Below, one piece after another: positions 40,063-58,122 of a stretch of 64,000 nt of DNA (the stretch's first letter is position 1; the number at the start of each line of letters is the position of its first letter). Source of the stretch: Paralichthys olivaceus (lineage: Eukaryota > Chordata > Actinopteri > Pleuronectiformes > Paralichthyidae); the NCBI RefSeq assembly GCF_024713975.1, contig NC_091110.1, positions 19,817,001-19,881,000 on the forward strand, written 5' to 3'. Below the pieces are notes generated by a model. The model did not search any database. It was given only the letters and a program-made list of their open reading frames with translations, and was not told where the DNA came from. The translations under genes were made by a program, and so were the position numbers.

Positions 40063-42818
40063 GGAGATAAGGAGATTACTGTTTGTGTGTGTGTGTGTGT
40101 GTGCGTGTTCCAGGGCAATAGCTAATTTATCAGATCAGCTATTTTAGCCTAGCTTAGCCTGTTTCCAGTTGATCCTGTGCTAACCCAGTTACCCCCCCCC
40201 CCCTCCTGGCACAACTTGTTGATTGGTTAATCAAAGTGGATTTACAGGAAATTGATCAGTCACAACAGCTTGTTGATCGATTGACATCATCGAACACTGT
40301 GGATTAACTTATTCATTCATTTGTATTGGTTTGTTTTCAAACCAGGTTTTAGCACGTTAGCATAATTCCTGCTAGCTCTGCTGTAGCGTAGCATCTGTTT
40401 TGTGCTGTCAGTCCTCCTCCTCCTCCACTCACACACAGAAAAACACAAATCTGTGTTTTTTTAATCGGTTTTTATTATTTCATAATAAATGTATTTATTT
40501 ATTCTTATATTTAATATATTTGCTTTTTTTAATCTGTTTTTATTTTAGTAGTTATACCTCGGACTCGGAGTCACATGACATATATCTTAATGATTTCTGA
40601 CTATAGAATATTAACAATGATTAAAAAAATTGAATGTGAAAAATGTAAACTTAACCTAAACAAATATTAATAAAAAGACATTTAAAAATGTTTTTAACTG
40701 AGACCTAACACTTTACTTTGACTCGTCATTTGACCGACCATCATTTAACTGTTAGTTCTTTCTTTTTTAGTTTAAAATGATTATTATAGGTGTTTTTTCT
40801 TCCTCTCTCCTCCAACCCACTCACATGGTCCCAAAATCTTGTAAAATCTCGTAAAATCTCATTAATAATCAGGCTCCAGGTGCCTCGTTTGGATCTTCGT
40901 CATCGTCTGAGCGTGCTCCGTGGCGGTGTGTGTCGACCCGCCCCTTGGCGCCGTCAGCCAATTGCCTTCCTCTGCTATGTCTTGTCCATCAGTGCCCTGC
41001 GGCCGCTGGCCAAACGGGTAAGAGGAGCAGGGGAATGGTTTTGATTGGATAAATGGAAAGTGGGAGGAAGGTTTACGACCATATATGTATGTCCTCGTTG
41101 AGACATTTCCTCCCCCTCTTCTCCTCCCTTCATTTCCTCCCCACTCATCTCTTCACTTTTTTTCTTCTTCCATCACTTTCTTCGTTAAAGTTACATTTTA
41201 AAAAATTCTAACAAATATTTTTCTCTTCTGTCTTGAGCAAAGATAGTTGAGATTATATTTTCCTGTTTTATCCTGCAGGTGTCATTGTACCACTCGTTTC
41301 CGACTCGCCTCCTCTCTCGGGCCTGGGGTCGTCTGAACGGCGTGGAGCTTCCCACCTGGCTCCGTAAACCATTGTACTCGCTCTACATCTGGACGTTTGG
41401 GGTCGACATGAAGGTGATGATGACGTTTAATCTGACGCATCTGAGACACCAACTTTTTTTATTTCATGTTGTTCTCTATTTGTCCACCAGGAGGCAGCGG
41501 TGGAGGACTTACATCACTACAGGAATCTGGGGGAATTTTTCCGTCGACGTCTCAAACCTGCTGTGAGACCGCTCTGCACCTCCTCCTGCCTGGTAACGCT
41601 TCCTTAAACACACAATCAGAGTCTGAGGTGAGATTTACAAACACTTTCCCGTCATTTGATTGGTCGTTGGTTCGTCCTGTCAGATCTCTCCAGCAGACGG
41701 GCGGGTCCTGCACTTTGGTCAGGTGAAGAACTCGGAGGTGGAGCAGGTGAAGGGTGTCACCTACAGTCTGGAGAACTTCCTGGGTCCACAGGAGGGGCGG
41801 GGCCATGGTAAGACCACGCCCACACAACCTCAGATCAATAAAGAAATCAATCAGATATTAATTAGATCTCTAATTATAACGCATCTGAGAGTCATTTGCT
41901 GCCCCCCCCCCCCTTCCTCTCTTCAGAGTCCTCCCTGTCCTTCAGGGACCGCCTCCTGACGTCGCCTGATCACGACCTGTTCCACGTTGTTGTTTACCTT
42001 GCTCCAGGTGATTATCACTGTTTCCATTCGCCCACAGACTGGAGGGTGGAGCTTCGACGACACTTCCCAGGTGAGGGAGCGTCACCTGATCGCCTGTTCA
42101 TCTGATCACCTGATCACTTGATCACCTGTCTCTGGTTAATCTGCTTTTCACCTTTCCATCTCCTCGTTAGGCTCGTTAATGTCAGTCAACCCTGGTGTGG
42201 CTCGATTGGTCAAAGAACTCTTCTGTCTTAACGAGCGTGTGGCCCTCACCGGCCAATGGGAGCACGGCTTCTTCTCGTTAACAGCGGTCGGAGCCACGAA
42301 CGTAGGATCCATCAGGGTTTACTTTGACGAGGTGAGAACAGGAAATGATGCAGTTTTTTTGTCGAGTAATTCAAATGTAATTTTTCGTCTTTAACGCAGT
42401 GAAAAAGCTAAAGTGTTGTTATTTTTCTATAAATATATACAAAGTCGTATGTTTGAATGTTTTTCCAGATTAAAACGATGTTTTATTTAGAATCGTTGAT
42501 CACATGATTATTGATCGCGTTGTTTTTGTTTCCGTCGTCAAGGAGCTGAAGACCAACGCTCCCCGCTACAGCAAAGGCTCGTTCCACGACCACAGTTACG
42601 TTGCTAATGGCAACGTTGTGAACAGTGTGTTGACAGCTGTGTGTGACAGGGTGGTCTCTGTGGATGACGGGGGCGTGGCCTTGCAGAGGGGGGAAGCTAT
42701 CGGAGAGTTTAACCTCGGATCCACCATCGTTCTGTTGTTCGAGGCTCCGAAAGACTTCAGCTTTAATCTACAGCCGGGACAGCGAATCCGAGTGGGGGAG
42801 GGGCTCGGCAGCCTCTGA
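36942..42818 (+). CDS. pisd: Phosphatidylserine decarboxylase proenzyme
   Basis: Ten coding exons: 36942-36985, 37410-37453, 37926-38062, 40880-41017, 41279-41413, 41491-41592, 41684-41807, 41927-42070, 42171-42331 and 42543-42818. They encode 434 residues. PISD sits in the mitochondrial inner membrane and turns phosphatidylserine into phosphatidylethanolamine. [15 protein letters not shown] plus the following Arg-rich, Ser-rich stretch is a presequence. [17 protein letters not shown] is a membrane segment. The catalytic core has [14 protein letters not shown] and [16 protein letters not shown]. The self-cleavage site LGST, whose serine becomes the pyruvoyl group, is in EFNLGSTIV at about residue 403, and the protein ends EGLGSL. 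About 15 extra residues lie before that site (between SYVANGN and GGVALQRG) compared with the human sequence I recall. An AATAAA lies at 43234-43239. Confidence 0.96.
38165..38760 (+). repeat. Interspersed teleost repeat in pisd intron 3
   Basis: Contains gatgcttttatccaaagcga (about 38227), a phrase found in a very common dispersed repeat of fish genomes, and further right gtggagctcgttccaccatt (about 38469), also familiar from fish repeats. No transposase or reverse transcriptase frame is visible. The exact family is not assigned and the edges are approximate. Confidence 0.6.
38761..39235. other. pisd intron 3, middle part
   Basis: Unique-looking intron sequence with no known exon. Positions 39040-39130 are rich in GGAGGA and CCTCCT, and may hold the upstream end or promoter of the alternative exon that follows. 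Confidence 0.4.
39236..39295 (+). CDS. pisd: Candidate alternative first coding exon of pisd
   Basis: An ATG opens a 60-base frame ([20 protein letters not shown]) that ends at a strong donor (CGTCAG then gtgagg) in phase 0. The next pisd exon, at 40880, also starts in phase 0. Splicing would give a protein with this short head instead of the 75-residue mitochondrial presequence and membrane segment. Human PISD has isoforms with alternative N-termini that differ in location, so this arrangement is reasonable. The sequence itself is not recognisably conserved, and no transcript evidence is available. In-frame codons continue upstream of the ATG without a stop for at least 66 bases. Confidence 0.4.
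39296..40879. other. pisd intron 3, right part, with simple repeats
   Basis: Holds a 24-base G homopolymer (39668-39691), GA-rich stretches at 39510-39605, adjoining (AT)n and (AG)n tracts at 40016-40062, a GT run at 40083-40103 and T-rich sequence at 40440-40550. No coding exon is supported. Confidence 0.7.
39668..39691. repeat. G24 homopolymer
   Basis: Twenty-four consecutive G on the plus strand. A run like this can fold into a quadruplex and is also prone to sequencing and assembly length error. Confidence 0.9.
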
Positions 42819-42961
42819 TTGGCTGACTCATGGGAGGTGCCTCATGAAAATTTAAGGCATTGTGGGTATTTTTATTTGTAAAGAAAGACATGAAGAGGAC
42901 ATGTTTGTTTACCATGACTCCCAAAATGCCATGTGCCTCATGATAGGAAGATGCCAAACCA

Positions 42962-42980
42962 TCTCTCTCTCTTGCTCTCG

Positions 42981-43073
<93 letters not shown>
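42962..43073. repeat. (CT)n tract in pisd 3'UTR
   Basis: About 110 bp of CT dinucleotides with two internal tatcct interruptions that give near-copies of a block of about 36 bp. It lies between the pisd stop (42818) and its AATAAA (43234-43239), so it should be transcribed. Confidence 0.9.
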
Positions 43074-43075
<2 letters not shown>

Positions 43076-43233
43076 CCCCCCCTCCTCTCTCTGTTCTCAT
43101 ACAGCCCCTCCACAGATTTTCTATAGTTCAGTTAGGTGGACGAGTGACGTAAGGAACTCTCAGACCTGCACTGAACTTTATTTAACAAAAAGACAAATTT
43201 ATATTTTTCATAACTTTATGATGTTATACATTA

Positions 43234-43239
43234 AATAAA
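43234..43239 (+). terminator. pisd poly(A) signal AATAAA
   Basis: Canonical hexamer in acattaaataaagtttgtcc, about 416 bases after the stop. A GT-rich stretch follows directly. Confidence 0.75.
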
Positions 43240-43564
43240 GTTTGTCCGTCCATTCATAGTTTGAGTGCTTGAAGGTTGATGATCACGTTTTTGACCTGTT
43301 GAGGTTTCGCTTTAAAGAAGTATTAATTGTTCTTATTATTTTCTTCTGTTCTTGTTAAATATTTGATTATAAATAATAAAATAAAATGTAAAATACAAAA
43401 ACTAGTTATACTGACTAACTGCTGTTTTTAAATGTGAATAAATAATGAATCACGTGTTTCAGTTGCAGGTTTTTTTTATTTTTAAGTTTTAAGTTTTTTC
43501 AGTTCTTACAAGAAGAAATTAATCAAAGTCTGAGCCCTACCCCTTTGTTAGCCCCGCCCCTTTG

Positions 43565-44269
<705 letters not shown>

Positions 44270-44298
44270 CTAATCACAAGAACCTGAAGCAGGCCGGA

Positions 44299-44441
44299 AC
44301 CAAACAAGGGCCAGAACCAAACAAGGGCCAGAACCAAACAAGGGCCAGAACCAAACAAGGGCCGGAACCAAACAAGGGCCGGAACCAAACAAGGGCCAGA
44401 ACCAAACAAGGGCCGGAACCAAACAAGGGCCCGACTAGCAC
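44299..44441. repeat. 18-bp minisatellite upstream of rnf224-like gene
   Basis: About eight copies of accaaacaagggccagaa, with copies alternating between ccaga and ccgga. The unit length is divisible by three, so it leaves an open minus-strand frame reading repeats of LVWFRP and FGSGP. I take that as an artefact of the array, not a gene. Confidence 0.9.
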
Positions 44442-45535
44442 CTGAACCAGACCTGAACCAGACTAGAACTGGTGAGTCCAGGTTTAAGAGGTGAAATAAA
44501 GAAAATAAGTGCAAACATATATATTATTATGCTTAGTAATAAATGACATATATGTAGTACACATTTACAAATAAATAATATTATAAATGTACTACCTATT
44601 ATATTTCTAAAATCATACAAATATAGACACAAATGTCAGAGCAGAACAAAAAGGTTCTAATGTAGTAATATGTAGTAATGTAATAGATGTACTACATAAT
44701 ATATTTGTAATCTTACATAAACAGTTAAAAACATAAAATAAATTATAAACTTTCTTCATTCAAATCAAAATCTAAATATGCTTCATCCTCACCTGCTGCT
44801 CCCTGATTGGTCAGATGAAGTTAACACCTGTTTTTCTTTTTTCTTGTTCTTCTTTACATTTCTTCTTTGGATTATTTCTCTTCTTTCTCCTTTTCACCCT
44901 CTGGTTCTCATGTCCTGTAGTTTTTCTTATCTTCTCTTTTATATCACCTTTCTTTCTCTTGTTGGTTTTGTCTTTCTTCTTGTTCTTTCCTCTCTACTCG
45001 TCCTTTATTTCGCAGGGTTTTCCCTCCTTCCTTTTGTTTTATTCTTTATCTTTTTGTCCTTTGTTTTTTTGGTAGTTTTTTCCACCACCGCTGTTCTTTT
45101 TCTGCTTTTTCCTTCCTTCTCTGTTCTTTCGTTCTTGTCGTTCCTCTGCCGCTGTTTGAGAGAAAGACAGAGAGAGAGAGACTCACCTTCATCAATAATT
45201 CAGCCTCACTCGGCCAACACTGAGTCTTTGAATCAGTTTATCATAAAATCAACAGGAAACATAAAAAACAAAAAGTGTCTGTAACAGGAAACTCAAGTAC
45301 AAAACAAGTAACATCAGTTCACATATCTAAACAATCGATAATCTCACCTGTAATCTGATCAACCAATAGAAAGTGGAGTTTCTCTCAGGTGAGTCGATCA
45401 GGTTACAGCTCAGTGTGGACAGACCGCTGTCACCATGGCAACAAAGAGAGAGAGACTTGAGACTTTATGTATGTACATGTGTGTGTACAAATATATATAT
45501 GTATATATATATGTATGTTGGGGAAATTCTGTTAA
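44442..45535. other. AT- and T-rich spacer, no gene seen
   Basis: AT-rich sequence, then a T/CT-rich stretch at 44820-45170 that opens a long Leu/Phe frame of purely compositional origin. Short TATATA runs lie near 45491-45514. No supported exon. Confidence 0.6.
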
Positions 45536-47160
45536 TCTGTGACTTTAACATTTTTTATTTAGATATAATTTACACATTAGATCAACATATTATACCTTTC
45601 TGTGATTCTTCAGATGTTTTCTAACCACAACAGAAGAAAGAGAAGAGACGTCGTCCTCAGAGGACAATTTTCTTAATGCCACACAATTCTGCCTGAATTT
45701 GATAGTGTGGGACAGATCACTCTGTAATCTGGGACACTTGTATTAACTTTAAAAACAAGCTCATCTTTATCAATTTAAATTTCATTTATTTTATTCATAG
45801 AAATGTCACTAAGTTATATTGAAATTAATACTAAATAGTGAATAACACTAGTAATAACAACTAAACATGTTTGAAAACAACCGGAAAAACATTTTAAACA
45901 CCTCAATGCATATTTAGTTGCTTGAATACATCAAACAATTTGATAACAATCTAACATTGATTTATTCATGACAGATTTATATCCTCTGGACAGAATCTGA
46001 TGTCATTAACCTTGTCTTGTGATTTTAATGGGGAGCTTCTGATTGATACTTGCTCCACATAATAACATTAATAACAAGCTTCTTACTTCTCTCTTGGTAT
46101 CTTTGCTCATTCTCTACATTCAGATCGATGATGTTCGATGGCTTCTGTGCAGCAACTGCTTTCTCTAAATCCCACCAAATATTTTCAATGGGATTTAAAT
46201 CCAGTGACTGACAAGGCCGCTTCAGGATCTATTTCTCGACCAACCTTTGGTTGATTTGCAGGTTGCTTAGGATCGCTGTCTGTCTGCTGGAGAGTCCAAG
46301 GATCACCAGGATTCAATTTCTCACTGAAGGCGTCACATTCCTCCTTTAATTGCTCTGGTATTTCAGGGAGTCGATGAGCTACACGGTTCCTGCAGCACCA
46401 GACTCACTGGTCCATGTGTCCGAACAGTTCCAGTTTAGTTTCATCAGTCCATGAAACTGTCTCCTGAGACTCTGCAGTCCAACTTCCTCCTGGTAAATTC
46501 TTCTGCACCTCTGCTCCTCTCGGTGAAGAGTGGAGAGCAGTCCTGAGTCAGGTCATGGAGTCCTTGTTTATTCAGTGAAGCACTTGTCTTCATCAGGTCA
46601 TCTCTTACTCGCCCAGGCAGCTGCATCATAAGTTATAAACTTCCTGACAAAGCTCTGAATGGAATGATCTTCAGTTCCCTTCAGGTGCAATGAAACAATT
46701 TCCTCTCTCACATTTTGTGAAAGTTTCTTAGTCCCATGATTGCAACTCACATCCAACACCTTTGTGGGTGTGGTTTATATGAGCATCACACCTGAAGCAT
46801 GTGACGGATCGTTATAGAATTCCCAAATGCTTAATCATGTTTCGACTCGACTCTACCATGAAATCACACGTTAACTCTGTTTCATGTTTAAAAAAGACTG
46901 AACATCTTCTTCACAAGGTTTTTATTTCAACAGTAAACCTCAAACACCACATTCCACTGTCTCCTCGTATTGACACTCCACAGAGTCATTGATATGAAAA
47001 ATATAAACACTTTATTCTCTAACACTTCCTGAATGAAAACATTTCACCTGCAGAGAAATCAGCATGAAATATAAAATATGTACAAACAAAAAAATAAATC
47101 ATTAATAATCTATAATCAACTTCATCTTCACTGTCTGTGGGATTATTGCAAAGTCACAGA
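45536..47160 (-). mobile_element. Decayed Tc1/mariner-type DNA transposon
   Basis: Minus-strand transposase remnants run from about 46750 down to 46080. Recognisable Tc1 pieces in order are an N-terminal helix-turn-helix start (KLSQNVREEIVSLHLKG), WTDETKLELFG near 46440-46460, and the DDE-box region LDLNPIENIWWDLE near 46165-46215. Frame changes and stops separate these pieces, so no functional enzyme is encoded. A matching 11-base inverted pair, tctgtgacttt at 45536-45546 and aaagtcacaga at 47150-47160, may be the worn ends. It would give an element of 1.6 kb, the usual Tc1 length. The transposase identity is firm and the end positions are tentative. Confidence 0.8.
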
Positions 47161-47924
47161 TATAAAATAAAATATCCTCAGAGGTTTCGATTCTGAAGTA
47201 AATTAATTTTAAACTGTAATGAATGAACTTTAAACTGAGATTAATAAAGTTTAATGTATATAATTTGTATTTTAAGTGAGTACTGAAATAACAAACCTAT
47301 TAAACAAAGACGTTAATATATTTTCTTAAGATCGATAAATAACCAGTAACATCAGCAGCGGCCATCTTGGGTCTGATCCGCTCCCACGAGGTGTAAATGA
47401 TGTCTTTCCTTTCCTTTTCAAACACCGTAACAGAAACTAATAAAACCATCAGACAGACATTTAAAACTAAACTTGTTATTTTGTTTGGTAAATGTTAAAT
47501 AAAATAAAAGTTTAGAAGCAGCAGAGACATCGAGTTCAGGTTGTTTTTCATCCGAGGCTTTCAGCTCATGGCCTTCCTCAGGGGGTGGAGCCTGTTTCAG
47601 GAAATGAGCCTGGAAGTTTGGTCTCAATAATGTTTTATCTAGAAAGTGTTTTAACTAAACAAACAGAAATTTAAACAGTTTTACTTGAACTAACACAAAA
47701 TAGTTGCATTATGGAAACAACTTCCTCAAGTTTGTGATCCTTCCTTCCTTCCTTCCTTCTCCTCCTTCACCTCCTCAGTTGTGTCCTTTCCTACCATCCT
47801 TCATTTCTCTGACATCATCTTGGGAGAAAAACTGATGAATAAATAAATCTGAGCCGATCACAATCCTCCTAGTGCCATGACATCACATCCTGTTACTTTG
47901 ACGTCACATCCTGCTGCCGTGACA
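47161..47924. other. Spacer downstream of the cysrt1-like gene
   Basis: AT-rich sequence. It has a CTTCCTTC run at about 47740-47760 and no recognisable exon. It should include the 3'UTR of the minus-strand cysrt1-like gene. Confidence 0.5.
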
Positions 47925-48179
47925 TCACTTGCTCCTCCTACAGCGGTAGCAGCAGGCGCACCACCCCTTCACCTCCTCTTCGTCCCTCCCTCCATCTTCC
48001 TTCACCATGTATGGTGGGGGGTCAGCGTTCGGTGACCCGTACGGGTTCCCATCATTACTATTCAGAACCATTGGATTTGCTATCACCGTGGCAACACCAT
48101 CAGTGGAGCGTAGCTTAGCCCTTGGGATAGTCACCTGACCGTACGGATTGTCCAGGGAAATGTTGATGTTCGATGACAT
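47925..48179 (-). CDS. cysrt1: CYSRT1-like small protein with cysteine-rich tail
   Basis: One coding exon of 84 residues. The N-terminal motif NPYGQVTIPRAKLRS closely matches the start of human cysteine-rich tail protein 1 as I remember it (NPYAHISIPRAHLR). A second NPYG element and a PPPY motif follow. The tail is acidic, then ends in a short cysteine cluster (GWCACCYRCRRSK). The human protein is longer with a much longer cysteine tail, so this is a reduced or ancestral form. Function is poorly known; the human protein is epithelial. It lies near the rnf224-like gene as in human. A minus-strand acceptor shortly upstream of the ATG suggests an untranslated 5' exon further right. The PPPY could bind WW domains. 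Confidence 0.75.
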   Translation of the reverse strand: MSSNINISLDNPYGQVTIPRAKLRSTDGVATVIANPMVLNSNDGNPYGSPNADPPPYMVKEDGGRDEEEVKGWCACCYRCRRSK

Positions 48180-50240
<2,061 letters not shown>

Positions 50241-50249
50241 TTAAATGAA

Positions 50250-51248
50250 GACCCCCCCCCCCCTCCCCCCTTTCCCCCTTTCCGTTTCCCGCGGAAGCCC
50301 CTCCCTGTTAGCCGTTAGCCACCTAGCTCTGAGACCGGACGACAGGAGGAGAAGCCGGGGGTGCGGAGGAGAAAAACACGGAGAACAGGAGGAGATGGTC
50401 CCGGCGGAGGACGTCAGAGACACGCGGTGACCGGACAGCGAGTCCGCCGAAGAACGAAGCCGCTTCCCGGTGCGTGACTGCGGCTGAAAAGAGCCGAAGA
50501 GAAGTGGAAAAACAGGGAGCCCCCTCCCGACTGTCCCACTCCTCCTCCAGCCTTTCTTCACCTCACGAGCAGGAAGAAAACACGCGACTGTCTCTGTTAG
50601 TTTGTTTCCCACAGATCAAAGTTTAACTTCGCTTCACCGGAGGTTTTCACGAGGAGGAGCGGCTCGAGTTAGCGCGACTTCACTTTCCCATTGGCTTTAA
50701 TGAAGAGGAGTGGCTAGAGTTAGCCTGACTTCACTTTCCCACAGGAGTGGCTAACACTAGCCTAACTTTAGTTTCCTTTAGTTTAACGAGGAGGCCTGGC
50801 CACTGTCATCTTCACTTTACTCTCCCGTGTGTTTTAAGGAGCCGCAGTTGTTAGCATCGACTTAACGTCAGCGTTGGTGGAGCTGAATGTCTAGATGAAT
50901 TGAGAGGTTTAATCAAGACTTCACTTCATTTGTTTGACTCACTGGTTCCCTGTGTTTTTGATGCTGTGGAGTTTTTTAAATCAGTTTGAAGCAGCTTCAG
51001 TTTGTTCAGTTTAAAAACCACATCTCACGTCAGTGTCATGAAGCGTATCAATGATGTTGACTTGTCAGTGTAGAAAAACACGTGTATGTCCTGTCAGCTG
51101 TCATGTCTTACTGTGACATGTGATCATGTTTTGTTACACTGACTTTTAACCTCTATTCTCTCTCTCTCTCCACAGATGACCATGCAATCATTCCCTGCTC
51201 GCCCTCGCCGTTAGTGTCTGTGTTAGTGTGCGCGTGGGACTGATCAGG
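50250..51248 (+). promoter_or_regulatory. fer: fer promoter, untranslated exon and first intron
   Basis: GC-rich sequence at about 50270-50480 looks like a CpG-type promoter with an untranslated first exon. A C-run is at about 50250-50270. A probable acceptor lies at about 51174-51175 (ctctccacag), 74 bases before the fer ATG. Start and donor positions are inferred. Confidence 0.45.
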
Positions 51249-56166
<4,918 letters not shown>

Positions 56167-57738
56167 TGACATCATCAGAAACGGAAGAGGGTGAAGTCCC
56201 GTCCTCGGCAGCAGAACGCCATCACAGCACGCCGTCAGAAAAGACGAGTCACTTTTGTGTCAGGTGGGCGTGGTCAGCAGGCGGACACATGTTACAACCT
56301 CTGTTAATATTTAGCATTTAGCTAAACTCTTTAAACTACATTATAAACAAGGTAACACTGTTGGGTGCTAACAATGCCGGGATGTTAGCATGTAGCTAAA
56401 CACTAACGTGACGTGTTGACACCACAGCGGATCGATCCATAATGCTCAGCTAATAGCATTACTACATTACTACCTGCTACATTCATGAATGAAGCAGGTT
56501 TTCTTGCTCTGTTTAAATGTGTCTGATTACACTGAATTGAGTTAGAATCTACATCAAAGTCCTGATCAGGAATCAATGATCACATATTGAGGAATAATAT
56601 TCAAATAGATATCAGATTCAAACGTAAACCAAAACTTTGTTAAAACTTAAAGAACAAAAAACACTAAAATGTCAACACCGACCAGTCACATGATCAGTAA
56701 GCATGACGTCAGTGTGCCGGTCATGTGACCGGTTAGCGTTGTAGCTGTTGGCAAGTCACATGATCAGTTAGCGTGATGTCAATGTGAAGCTAAAAACACA
56801 GAAAATAAAGTTTTACAAAATAAGCTCAAAATAAAGAGCGGCGCACTGCAGGTGTGATGACACAGGTGACAGCCACGTCCCATCACTACTGTAACCATGG
56901 CAACGGATTGAACACTAAAAAGGATTCCACTGCTGAGGACCAATCAGCTGTCAGCACTAATATAAACTGATTATTTTTATTTATTGTGTTTTTATTAATT
57001 TTATTTCTTTTTATGTTTGTCATGTTTTATTTTCTGACAGCTGAAAAATTATTTACACACATCAGTCAAACAGACCACGCCCACCTCGATTGTTTTTTTT
57101 TTTTTTAAGTGTGAATCCAGGAAATGTTTCTGACCAATCAGTGGCTTCCATCATGTTGTTTTGGGGTAAAGTTTTTTTTGCTTATTTTCATAAATAAGTT
57201 TTTAAATTTTTATCTTTTAGTCTGAATTTATTTAATGGAATCAGAGATTAAAAAATGTGTTTGTTATATATTCAGCACTTACTGTTTGTTTGCTGGTTGC
57301 CATAGTAACTGAAAAAAAAGTCGGCTCATCAATCGAACAACAGTTGCATGTAAATGAGACGAGAGTCTTGATTGGTCAACGTCATTACCTGGACTGCATG
57401 TGGGCGGGGCCTAGACATTAGTGATGTCAGAGCTACTGACTGTTACTGTAAATAAATTAAAGAGGTTTTTTTTTTCTTTTAAAACATTTTCAATTTTTTC
57501 TGTTGAACACTAATCGTCTGTTTGTCTTTTATATTTGTTCCAACTCTTTATGAAAATATCTTTGTAGCATTTACTATGAAAATAAAAAATGTACAAACAG
57601 GTGTCACTTCATTTTTAATTTAAGGTGAAACTTATTTGACCTTTGTTTCAACAAGCTGAACCGTTTTTCATGTTCGATTGAATATTTGATTGTTATTTAC
57701 GTTGGCGTGGACACAAACAAAGACTTGTAAACATCTTC
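56167..57738. other. fer 3'UTR and fer-cdc26 convergent spacer
   Basis: Long AT-rich 3' region. Candidate AATAAA signals lie near 57451 and at 57581-57586. Two similar phrases, gtcacatgatcagt with gcatgacgtcagtgt or gcgtgatgtcaatgt, recur at about 56690-56790. No exon is recognised. Confidence 0.55.
57581..57586 (+). terminator. Distal fer poly(A) signal AATAAA
   Basis: Hexamer in gaaaataaaaaatg, followed by a GT-containing stretch. A more proximal candidate lies near 57451. Confidence 0.5.
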
Positions 57739-57744
57739 TTTATT
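57739..57744 (-). terminator. cdc26 poly(A) signal
   Basis: Minus-strand AATAAA (plus-strand tttatt) only 7 bases after the conserved cdc26 stop codon, giving a very short 3'UTR. Confidence 0.6.
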
Positions 57745-57751
57745 ATTCATT

Positions 57752-58122
57752 TTAAAATTGTAAACTTCCGAACAAGGTGGGCAGCGTGGCCGGTTTGGGG
57801 TGGGGCTTGTAGCCGATGCGCTCGTTGATTAGCTCCACCCTCGACGCCGCTGTAGAGGAAGATGAGGCTCCGCCCCCGATTATGTCAACGCTGATAACAG
57901 AAGACCCGCCCACTCCGCCTCCTGACTCCGCCTCCTCTCGCTGACGCTTCCTGGCCTAAAAAACAAGTTTATTTTTTACCAGCCGACAGAAATGATCTAG
58001 AAACGTGATCGATGACGATAGCAACCAAAATGGATTCAAACCTCAAGCTCCTTCTTGACGCTCTCAAACTCCTCGGTGTCGTCGATCTTCAGCTCCAGAC
58101 GAGTCGGTTTCCTCCTCAACAT
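57752..58122 (-). CDS. cdc26: CDC26, anaphase-promoting complex subunit (frame break in last exon)
   Basis: Two coding exons, 58042-58122 and 57752-57957. Exon 1 encodes [20 protein letters not shown] and on to KKELE, nearly identical to the CDC26 N-terminus that chaperones APC6/CDC16 in the anaphase-promoting complex. Exon 2 opens in frame with [10 protein letters not shown]. The conserved ending [19 protein letters not shown] then LFGSLQF and TAA is present, but two bases out of frame. Straight reading stops after about 52 residues (SSLLSALT then TAA). An extra AG in the agagaag at 57899-57905 would explain it. The break could be an assembly or sequencing error, a polymorphism or real. A tiny intron that restores frame is possible but unlikely. 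A minus-strand AATAAA is at 57739-57744. The divergent prpf4 neighbour agrees with human order. Confidence 0.85.

Noticed and set aside
44778-45284. 168-codon Leu/Phe-rich plus-strand frame resembling a membrane protein
   Set aside because: The sequence is simply T-rich; the hydrophobicity is compositional and there is no homology.
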